25,624 nucleotides of DNA from an uncultured Alphaproteobacteria bacterium. Its GTDB lineage: Bacteria > Pseudomonadota > Alphaproteobacteria > CALKHQ01. The stretch is from the NCBI GenBank assembly GCA_937988735.1, contig CALKHQ010000176.1:1-25624 (forward strand). Direction: 5' to 3'. Numbering within the stretch: the first letter of the stretch is position 1; every line of letters begins with the position of its first letter. Under the pieces are notes generated by a model. The model made no database searches. It had not been told where the DNA came from and saw only the letters and a program-made list of their open reading frames with translations. The translations under genes were made by a program, and so were the position numbers. This document shows positions 5,943 through 11,798 of this stretch, piece after piece.

Positions 5943-8147
5943 ATGGACGAGGCGACCAGGCCCACGGACCGGGCCGACGGCGTCGACACGCCGCAGGTGC
6001 AGTTCTACATCCCGGCGACCTCGTCGCTGCTGGAGCGGCGGCCGAGGACCCTGAAGCACGGCGACACCTTCGGCGTGTTCGACCACTACGGCAACATCGC
6101 CGCAGGGATGCGCAGCCCGGAGGGGCTGTTCCACCGGGACACGCGCTACCTGTCCGACCTCAGGGTGCTGATCAACGGCGACTGGCCGCTGCTGCTCAGC
6201 TCCACGGTGCAGGACAACAACGCGCAGATGAGCGCGGACCTGACCAACCCCGACATCTACGACGGGCACCGGCTGGTCCTCGCACGCGATGCGGTCCACG
6301 TGGTGCGGACGAAGTTCCTGTGGCAGGCCGCGTCCTACGAGCGGTTCGGCATCCGCAACTTCGACGCCGAGCCGCAGCACATCTCGCTGTCCATCCACTT
6401 CGCCGCCGACTTCGCGGACATCTTCGAGGTGCGCGGCCACCGGCGCCAGAGCCGGGGCGAAATCTCGACGGAGGTCCTTCGCGACGGCGTGATCTACATC
6501 TATCGCGGGCTGGACGGGGTGATGCGGCGTTCGGTCATCCGCTTCGAGCCGGAGCCGGTCGAGATCGACGGCAACAGCGCGCTGTTCGAGCTCGACCTCG
6601 CGCCGGACGACCTGACGTCCATCTTCTGCACCGTTGCCTGCGAGGCGGACGAGGACGGCGTCCGGCCGGATGCCGAACCGCGCCGCTTCATCACCTGCCT
6701 CAGGGCGGCGCGGCGGGCGCTGCGCGCCTCGTCCGCCCGCGCCGCCTCGGTCGCCACCTCCAGCGACTCCTTCGACGAGATGCTGCGCCGGTCGGTGGCC
6801 GACCTCTACATGCTGATCACCGACACGCCCTACGGCCCCTATCCCTATGCGGGCATCCCGTGGTTCGCCACAGCCTTCGGCCGCGACGCGATCATCACCG
6901 CGATCGAGACGCTGTGGATCGACCCGGCGATCGCGCGGGGCGTGCTGCGGTATCTGGCCGCGACCCAGGCGACCGAGGTGCGGCCGGAAGCGGACGCGGA
7001 ACCGGGCAAGATCCTCCACGAGACCCGGGCCGGCGAGGTTGCGCGGCTGGGCGAGGTGCCGTTCGCGCTCTACTACGGTTCGGTCGACAGCACGCCGCTG
7101 TTCGTCCTGCTCGCCGGCCTGTATTTCGCGCGTACCGGCGACCTGACCCTGATGAGCGAGCTGTGGCCGAACATCGAGGCGGCGCTGGCCTGGATCGACC
7201 GTCAGGAGAAGGCCAGCCCCGAGGGCTTCCTCACCTACGGCCGGGCCCGGAAGGAGGGCCTGGCGAACCAGGGCTGGAAGGATTCGCAGGATTCGATCTT
7301 CCACGCCGACGGCAGCTTGGCGGAGAGCCCGATCGCGCTGTGCGAGGTGCAGGGCTACGTCTATGCCGCGCGGCGGCAGGCGGCGAAGATCGCCGCAGCG
7401 ATCAACCGGCCGGAGCGGGCCCGGGAGCTGGAGACCGCGGCGAGCGCGCTGCAGCAGCGGTTCGAGGAGGTGTTCTGGTGCGAGGACATCGGCACCTACG
7501 CGCTCGCCCTCGACGGCCGCGGCGCGCCCTGCCGGGTGCGCTCGTCCAACGCCGGCCAGCTCCTGTTCACCCGCATCTGCGCGCCTGAGCGGGCGCGGCG
7601 GGTGGCGGACCAGCTCATGGGCCAGGCCTCCTTCTCCGGCTGGGGCATCCGCACCATCCCCGCCGGCGAGGCGCGGTACAACCCGATGTCCTATCACAAC
7701 GGCTCGGTGTGGCCGCACGACAACGCCCTGATCGGGCTGGGCTTTTCCGAGTATGGCCTGAGCGGTCACCTGCTGCGGCTGTTCGACGGTATCGTCGCCG
7801 CCGCATCCTACATGGACCTGCGCCGCCTGCCGGAGCTGTTCTGCGGCTTCCGCCGGGTGAGGGGCAAGGGCCCGACCTTCTATCCGGTCTCCTGCGCGCC
7901 GCAGGCGTGGGCGAGCGGCGTTCCCTTCGCTCTGCTGCAGGCGAGCCTCGGCCTCGAGCTGGACGCGACCACCCAGACGGTCCGCTTCCGCCAGCCGCGG
8001 CTGCCGGCCTTCCTCGACGAGGTCATCATCCGCGGCCTGACGCTCGGCGAGAGCCGGCTGGACCTGCTGCTCCGCCGCTACGGGGCCGACGTCTCGGTCA
8101 ACGTGCTGGCCCGCCAGGGCGACGCCCAGGTCGCGGTCACGCTGTAG
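5943..8147 (+). CDS. Amylo-alpha-1,6-glucosidase / glycogen debranching-type protein
   Basis: Predicted cytoplasmic glycoside hydrolase of the glycogen debranching (GDE) type, 734 residues. The N-terminal beta-rich GDE_N_bis-like domain begins near GDTFGVFDHYGNI (40-52) and RDTRYLSDL (65-73). The C-terminal (alpha/alpha)6-barrel carries GIPWFATAFGRDAII (about 303-317), where the family has an acidic functional residue, and SYHNGSVWPHDNALIG (about 582-597). Length and domain order fit the bacterial amylo-alpha-1,6-glucosidase family, often found beside GT4 enzymes in Alphaproteobacteria. No GH13 domain is present, so this is not the GlgX type. The true substrate in this family is poorly established; alpha-1,6 branches of glycogen or a related glycoside is the default reading. 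Confidence 0.9.
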   Translation: MDEATRPTDRADGVDTPQVQFYIPATSSLLERRPRTLKHGDTFGVFDHYGNIAAGMRSPEGLFHRDTRYLSDLRVLINGDWPLLLSSTVQDNNAQMSADLTNPDIYDGHRLVLARDAVHVVRTKFLWQAASYERFGIRNFDAEPQHISLSIHFAADFADIFEVRGHRRQSRGEISTEVLRDGVIYIYRGLDGVMRRSVIRFEPEPVEIDGNSALFELDLAPDDLTSIFCTVACEADEDGVRPDAEPRRFITCLRAARRALRASSARAASVATSSDSFDEMLRRSVADLYMLITDTPYGPYPYAGIPWFATAFGRDAIITAIETLWIDPAIARGVLRYLAATQATEVRPEADAEPGKILHETRAGEVARLGEVPFALYYGSVDSTPLFVLLAGLYFARTGDLTLMSELWPNIEAALAWIDRQEKASPEGFLTYGRARKEGLANQGWKDSQDSIFHADGSLAESPIALCEVQGYVYAARRQAAKIAAAINRPERARELETAASALQQRFEEVFWCEDIGTYALALDGRGAPCRVRSSNAGQLLFTRICAPERARRVADQLMGQASFSGWGIRTIPAGEARYNPMSYHNGSVWPHDNALIGLGFSEYGLSGHLLRLFDGIVAAASYMDLRRLPELFCGFRRVRGKGPTFYPVSCAPQAWASGVPFALLQASLGLELDATTQTVRFRQPRLPAFLDEVIIRGLTLGESRLDLLLRRYGADVSVNVLARQGDAQVAVTL

Positions 8148-8166
8148 GGCGGATCCCGGCACGGCC

Positions 8167-8191
8167 GGAACCCTTGGGCTTCCCCGCGGTT
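8167..8191 (+). promoter_or_regulatory. EcfG-like stress promoter before csbD-type gene
   Basis: GGAAC (8167-8171), a 16-nt spacer and GGTT (8188-8191) match the general stress sigma consensus GGAAC-N16/17-CGTT in all but one base. The expected transcript would start about 25-30 nt before the ATG at 8225, leaving room for the AAGGAG at 8211. The downstream gene encodes a CsbD-family stress protein, exactly the kind of target expected. Confidence 0.6.
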
Positions 8192-8224
8192 CTCCCCGTA
8201 TCCGCAATGCAAGGAGCAGATCCG

Positions 8225-8428
8225 ATGGACTGGAACCGCGTCGAAGGCAACTGGAAGCAGGTGAAGGGCAAGATCAAGGAGCAGTGGGGCAAGCTCACCG
8301 ACGACGACCTCGACGTCATCGCCGGCAAGCGCGACCAGCTCGAGGGGAAGATCCAGGAGCGCTACGGCAAGGCCAGGGACCAGGTGCGCCGGGACGTCGA
8401 CGACTGGTATTCGCGCCAGGGCTGGTAA
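8225..8428 (+). CDS. CsbD family stress-response protein
   Basis: A 67-residue hydrophilic, highly charged protein with the CsbD/YjbJ signature throughout: WNRVEGNWKQVKGKIKEQWGKLTDDDLDVI, then GKRDQLEGKIQERYGKARDQ. The family folds as a small helical bundle, is abundant in stressed or stationary cells, and is widely used as a general stress marker, but has no known enzymatic activity. AAGGAG sits 8 nt before the ATG. The gene has its own EcfG-like promoter and is closed by tandem hairpin terminators, so it can be expressed as a monocistronic stress transcript as well as by read-through from the debranching gene 77 bp upstream. Confidence 0.93.
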   Translation: MDWNRVEGNWKQVKGKIKEQWGKLTDDDLDVIAGKRDQLEGKIQERYGKARDQVRRDVDDWYSRQGW

Positions 8429-8441
8429 CGCCCACGCCCCC

Positions 8442-8466
8442 TGCCTGCCAGGCAGGCACCGGTTTT
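8442..8466 (+). terminator. First of two terminator hairpins after csbD-type gene
   Basis: The 17-nt palindrome TGCCTGCC-A-GGCAGGCA (8442-8458) can form a 7-bp stem with a 3-nt loop and is followed by CCGG and TTTT. It lies 14 nt after the stop. It is weaker than the hairpin immediately downstream. Confidence 0.5.
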
Positions 8467-8467
8467 C

Positions 8468-8501
8468 GCGGCTCCGGCCCCGTCCGGAGCCGCTCTTGTT
8501 T
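8468..8501 (+). terminator. Rho-independent terminator
   Basis: A perfect 10-bp GC-rich stem (GCGGCTCCGG and CCGGAGCCGC) with the loop CCCCGT is followed by TCTTGTTT. It ends the rightward transcript of the stress cluster just before the convergent YnfA-family gene. On the minus strand no T-run follows the stem. Confidence 0.82.
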
Positions 8502-8516
8502 CCTGCCCGGCGGACC

Positions 8517-8840
8517 CTAGCCCCGCGGGCCGAAGAAGATGATCGCGGCGCCGGCGAGGGCGACGCAGCCGCCGATCACGTCCCACCGGTCGGGCCGGAG
8601 CCCTTCCACCGCCCACAGCCACAGCAGCGACGCGACGATGTAGATGCCGCCATACGCCGCATAGGCACGGCCGGCCGCGCCGGCATCGACCAGCGTCAGC
8701 AGGCAGGCGAACAGCACGAGCAGGAGCAGCCCGGGCGCAAGCCACAGCGCCGACTGCCCGAGGCGCAGCCACGCCCAGAACGCGAAGCACCCGCCGATCT
8801 CCGCGATCGCGGCGCCGGCATAGATGACGGCCGACTTCAT
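8517..8840 (-). CDS. YnfA family (UPF0060) small membrane protein
   Basis: A 107-residue, four-helix inner-membrane protein of the YnfA/UPF0060 family, which is distantly related to the small multidrug resistance superfamily. The start at 8840 gives the standard family N-terminus MKSAVIYAGAAIAEIGGCFAFW and the standard length of 107-108 residues. A longer frame upstream (to 8918) adds 26 basic residues not found in the family. Conserved features include AEIGGCFAFWAWLR, the AYAAYGGIYI segment and the final GPRG. Function in vivo is uncertain; efflux has been suggested for some members. It is convergent with the csbD-type gene and appears monocistronic. Confidence 0.92.
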   Translation of the reverse strand: MKSAVIYAGAAIAEIGGCFAFWAWLRLGQSALWLAPGLLLLVLFACLLTLVDAGAAGRAYAAYGGIYIVASLLWLWAVEGLRPDRWDVIGGCVALAGAAIIFFGPRG

Positions 8841-8998
8841 GGCGTCCCGTGTAGCATCCGCCGCCGCGGAATGCCTCGCCCGTTTTGATCGGAGCAGACG
8901 AACGTGACGGCCCGCCAAGACGACGGGTGCACGGAAAACCGCTCGGACCCGCTACGGGGACCGGGCGGAGAAGCAGACCTGGCGGTTTCTGGTTCGAT

Positions 8999-9074
8999 TG
9001 GTGGAGCCGATGGGAGTCGAACCCACGACCTCTACATTGCGAACGTAGCGCTCTCCCAACTGAGCTACGGCCCC
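8999..9074 (-). tRNA. tRNA-Ala (anticodon CGC)
   Basis: A 76-nt cloverleaf on the minus strand with the 3' CCA encoded. The acceptor stem is GGGGCCG paired with CGGCTCC and carries the G3-U70 wobble pair that identifies tRNA-Ala. The D arm is GCTC-AGTTGGGA-GAGC, and the anticodon stem CTACG/TGTAG encloses the loop TTCGCAA, giving anticodon CGC for codon GCG. The T arm is GTGGG-TTCGACT-CCCAT. GCG should be a frequent alanine codon in so GC-rich a genome. It has its own promoter upstream (9107-9136), and there is no integrase beside it. Confidence 0.97.
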
Positions 9075-9106
9075 AACCGGCGCCGCCGGATCCCGGCGCG
9101 CGGCGG

Positions 9107-9136
9107 ATAGATGGGCCAAGCGTGGCCGGCTGTCAA
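9107..9136 (-). promoter_or_regulatory. Sigma70-type promoter of tRNA-Ala
   Basis: On the minus strand there is a perfect -35 box TTGACA (9131-9136), an 18-nt spacer and ATCTAT (9107-9112) as the -10. Transcription would start about 25 nt before the tRNA 5' end at 9074, a normal distance for tRNA leaders. Confidence 0.65.
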
Positions 9137-9170
9137 GGCCCGGCCGCTCCGGCAGGGGCGGCGCTTGCGC

Positions 9171-9199
9171 TTGCACCCCGGCCGCGGCGAAGATAGGTT
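9171..9199 (+). promoter_or_regulatory. Putative promoter of the yggT-yggU-folD operon
   Basis: TTGCAC (9171-9176), a 17-nt spacer and TAGGTT (9194-9199) resemble a sigma70-type promoter. The -10 is similar to TAGGGT of the gcv promoter in this window. It would give a leader of about 75 nt. A perfect 12-bp inverted repeat (9151-9162 and 9238-9249) brackets it. Confidence 0.45.
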
Positions 9200-9281
9200 C
9201 GCGCAGGCTGCCGGGCCCAGTGGGCCCCATCGGGGCTGCCGCCCCTGCCAGTTTCCATCGGATTGGAGCCGCTGCGTCCCG

Positions 9282-9581
9282 ATGCAAACGATCCTCGACG
9301 TCCTGCTGTTCGCGATCCAGCTCGTCTGGATCATCCTGCTGGCCTGGGTGATCCTGAGCTGGCTGGTGGCGTTCGGCGTGGTCAACATGCGCAACCAGTT
9401 CGTCGCCACGGTCTACCGGGCGCTCTGGGGACTGACCGAGCCGGTGCTGCGCCCGATACGGCGGATCCTGCCCAACACCGGCGCCATCGACCTGTCGCCG
9501 CTGGTGCTGGTGGTGGTGCTGTTCATCATCGAGCGGCTGATCAGGAACAACTACGTCGACCTGGTGCTGGCCACCTCCTGA
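9282..9581 (+). CDS. YggT family membrane protein
   Basis: A 99-residue inner-membrane protein of the YggT family. It has an N-terminal membrane segment (about 4-30), a cytosolic loop with the family motif TEPVLRPIRRILP (52-64), then GAIDLSPLVLVVVLFIIERLI (67-87) as the second helix. Related proteins occur as one or two copies of this unit and have been linked to osmotic-shock tolerance and, in other lineages, to cell-division or photosystem assembly. The biochemical role is unknown. The frame is open from 9111, but the family N-terminus (MQTILDVLLFAIQLVW) begins at 9282. It is directly followed by yggU with 1 bp between, the usual pairing. Confidence 0.88.
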   Translation: MQTILDVLLFAIQLVWIILLAWVILSWLVAFGVVNMRNQFVATVYRALWGLTEPVLRPIRRILPNTGAIDLSPLVLVVVLFIIERLIRNNYVDLVLATS

Positions 9582-9582
9582 G

Positions 9583-9915
9583 ATGGCGGTGACGAGCACG
9601 ACAGGCCCGATCGCGGAGACGGTGGACGGAATCGTCGTCTCGATCCGGCTGACTCCGAAGGCACGGCACGAGGCACTGGACCGGCAGGCAAGCCCGGGCC
9701 CGGACGGCCCGGTGCTGCGGGCGAGGGTAACCGCACCGCCGAGCGAGGGTGCGGCCAACGCGGCCCTGATCGCCCTGCTGGCAAGGCACTGGCGACTGCC
9801 CAAGTCCGCCTTCAGCATCGTCTCGGGGGCGAAGGACCGGGCAAAGCGGGTGCATCTGAGCGGGGATCCGGCAGAACTGCGTACAAGAATAGAAGGGTGG
9901 ATGGCGGATGGCTGA
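9583..9915 (+). CDS. DUF167 (YggU) family protein
   Basis: A 110-residue cytosolic protein of the YggU/DUF167 family, a small alpha/beta fold of unknown biochemical function. Matching signatures are VVSIRLTPKARHEAL near the N-terminus, then LRARVTAPPSEGAANAALIALLARHWRLPKSAFSIVSGAKDRAKRVHLSG. The PSEGxAN-A-L and SG-x-S/K-x-R-K pattern is the family core. The ATG overlaps the end of yggT by spacing (1 bp after TGA), and the stop overlaps the folD start by 8 nt, so all three are translationally coupled. Confidence 0.9.
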   Translation: MAVTSTTGPIAETVDGIVVSIRLTPKARHEALDRQASPGPDGPVLRARVTAPPSEGAANAALIALLARHWRLPKSAFSIVSGAKDRAKRVHLSGDPAELRTRIEGWMADG

Positions 9916-10810
9916 CGGAGCGGCGCACATCATCGACGGCAAGGCCTTTGCAGCCGGGCTGAAGGCCCGGGTGGCGGAGGCGGCGGCAACGCTGAAGGAA
10001 AGGCACGGGTTCACGCCGGGGCTGGCGGTGATCCTGGTGGGCGACGACCCGGCGAGCCGCGTCTATGTCGCCAACAAGGGCCGGTCCACGGTGGAAGCGG
10101 GCATGGCCTCCTTCGAGCACCGGCTGCCGGCCGACACCGACCAGGCGACGCTGCTGGCGCTGGTGCAGCAGCTCAACGCCGACCCCGCGGTCCACGGCAT
10201 CCTGGTGCAGCTTCCGCTGCCGAAGCAGATCGACAGTCAGGCGGTGCTGGACGCGATCGCGCCGGACAAGGACGTGGACGGCTTCCACGCCGTCAACACC
10301 GGCCGCCTGTGGTCGGGCGCGCCGGCGCTGGTGCCGTGCACGCCGCTCGGCTGCCTGATGCTGCTCAAGGACCGGCTGGGCGACCTCTCCGGAATGCACG
10401 CGGTGGTCATCGGCCGGTCGAACATCGTCGGCAAGCCGATGGCGGCGCTGCTGCTGCAGGAAAGCTGCACCGTCACCATCGCCCATTCCCGCACCCGCGA
10501 CCTGCCCGCGGAATGCCGGCGCGCCGACATCCTGGTCGCGGCCGTGGGGCGGCCGGAGCTGGTGCGCGGCAGCTGGGTGAAGCCCGGCGCGACCGTGATC
10601 GACGTCGGCATCAACCGGGTGCCGGCGCCGGAGCTGGGGGAGGGCAAGTCGCGCCTGGTCGGCGACGTCTGCTTCACGGAGGCGGCGGAGGTCGCGTCGG
10701 CGATCACGCCGGTGCCCGGCGGCGTCGGCCCGATGACCATCGCCTGCCTGCTGCGCAACACCATCGTCGCGGCCTGCCGCCTCCACGGCGTCGAGGCGCC
10801 GGCGCTCTAG
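9908..10810 (+). CDS. folD: Bifunctional methylenetetrahydrofolate dehydrogenase / methenyltetrahydrofolate cyclohydrolase FolD
   Basis: Cytosolic one-carbon enzyme that converts 5,10-methylene-THF to 10-formyl-THF with NADP+, through methenyl-THF. The 300-residue product has all FolD signatures: SRVYVANKGRSTVEAGM with the catalytic Lys 57, HGILVQLPLPKQID, DVDGFHAVNTGRL, PCTPLGC, the nucleotide-binding VVIGRSNIVGKPMA (about 165-178), and TPVPGGVGPMTIACLL near the C-terminus. It overlaps yggU by 8 nt. Functionally it uses the methylene-THF made by the glycine cleavage system encoded at 15496-19882, although the two are separate operons on opposite strands. Confidence 0.97.
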   Translation: MADGAAHIIDGKAFAAGLKARVAEAAATLKERHGFTPGLAVILVGDDPASRVYVANKGRSTVEAGMASFEHRLPADTDQATLLALVQQLNADPAVHGILVQLPLPKQIDSQAVLDAIAPDKDVDGFHAVNTGRLWSGAPALVPCTPLGCLMLLKDRLGDLSGMHAVVIGRSNIVGKPMAALLLQESCTVTIAHSRTRDLPAECRRADILVAAVGRPELVRGSWVKPGATVIDVGINRVPAPELGEGKSRLVGDVCFTEAAEVASAITPVPGGVGPMTIACLLRNTIVAACRLHGVEAPAL

Positions 10811-10859
10811 GCGCATTGCCCGGTTGACGGCCGCGGCCGCGCCGTGGCCTCTATCGGCG

Positions 10860-11789
10860 ATGGCGGTCACCGATCCGATCGAAGTCATCGACTCCGCCGT
10901 CCCGGCCCAGGCCGGACCGGGGGCGCCGCCGACGCCGTGGCGCGCCTTCTGGCGCGACTTCAGCCGCAACAAGGGCGCAGTCGGCGCGCTGATCGTCATC
11001 GTGATCATCGCGCTGGCGGCCGTTTTCGCCGACCTGATCGCGCCCTACGACTACGACGAGCAGTTCCGCACCAGCCCCAAGGTTCCGCCGGCATGGCTGG
11101 AAGGCGGTCAGAGCGCCTTCCTGCTTGGCACGGACGCCACCGGTCGCGACATGCTGAGCCGGGTGATCCACGGCGCCCGCTATTCGCTGCTGATCGGCCT
11201 CATCGTGGTCGCGCTGTCGGCCACGGTGGGGATCCTGCTCGGCCTCGTTGCCGGCTACTACCGGGGGATCGCCGACATCGCGATCATGCGGCTGATGGAC
11301 ATCATGCTGGCACTGCCGTCGCTGCTGCTGGCCATTGCCATCGTCGCCATCCTGGGGCCGGGGCTGTTCAACGCGGTGATCGCGGTCGCGATCGTGATCC
11401 TGCCGCACTACGTGCGGCTCACCCGGGCCGCGGTGATCGCGGAGAAGACCAAGGACTATGTCACCGCGTCGCGCATCGCCGGGGCGAGCGACCTCCGTCA
11501 GATGGTGGTGACGCTGCTGCCAAACTGCGCGCCGCCGCTGATCGTGCAGGCGACGCTCGGCTTCTCCACCGCGATCCTCGACGCGGCGGCGCTGGGCTTC
11601 CTGGGGCTCGGCGCCCAGAAGCCGACGCCGGAGTGGGGCGCGATGCTGGCCGATGCGCGCGAGTTCGTGCTGTCCGGCGACTGGTGGATCGTGACCTTCC
11701 CGGGACTCGCCATCCTGATCACCGTCCTTGCCTTCAACCTGCTCGGCGACGGGCTCAGGGACGCCCTCGACCCCAAGCTGAAACGCTGA
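10860..11789 (+). CDS. Orphan ABC transporter permease, DppC/OppC type
   Basis: Inner-membrane permease of the peptide/nickel ABC import family, 309 residues. It has the OppC_N-type start (WRAFWRDFSRNKGAVGALIV, 27-46), a first helix (41-60), and the periplasmic segment leading to LLGTDATGRDMLSRVIHGAR (88-107). A five-helix BPD_transp_1 core carries the ATPase-docking EAA region (about 190-222, AAVIAEKTKDYVTASRIAGAS). The C-terminal GDGLRDALDPKLK is typical of DppC. A full importer needs a DppB partner, one or two ATPases and a binding protein, and none is in the window. The ATG at 10860 has no Shine-Dalgarno sequence. A TTG at 10824 opens a longer frame but looks more like part of a -35 box. 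The helicase gene follows after 9 bp. Confidence 0.9.
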   Translation: MAVTDPIEVIDSAVPAQAGPGAPPTPWRAFWRDFSRNKGAVGALIVIVIIALAAVFADLIAPYDYDEQFRTSPKVPPAWLEGGQSAFLLGTDATGRDMLSRVIHGARYSLLIGLIVVALSATVGILLGLVAGYYRGIADIAIMRLMDIMLALPSLLLAIAIVAILGPGLFNAVIAVAIVILPHYVRLTRAAVIAEKTKDYVTASRIAGASDLRQMVVTLLPNCAPPLIVQATLGFSTAILDAAALGFLGLGAQKPTPEWGAMLADAREFVLSGDWWIVTFPGLAILITVLAFNLLGDGLRDALDPKLKR

Positions 11790-11798
11790 CGGGCAGGC

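Noticed and set aside
4821..8207. Minus-strand open frame of 1128 codons opposite the GT4 and debranching genes
   Set aside because: The translation is Arg/Gln/Val/Gly-rich with no domain pattern. It is an antisense shadow produced by strong GC bias at third codon positions of the two real genes.
8999..9074. tRNA-Ala as an integration site for a mobile element
   Set aside because: No integrase, no repeated tRNA 3' end downstream, and ordinary core genes on both sides.
9111..9281. Longer form of YggT
   Set aside because: The extra residues are Arg/Gly-rich, lie over the likely promoter and leader, and the family begins at 9282.
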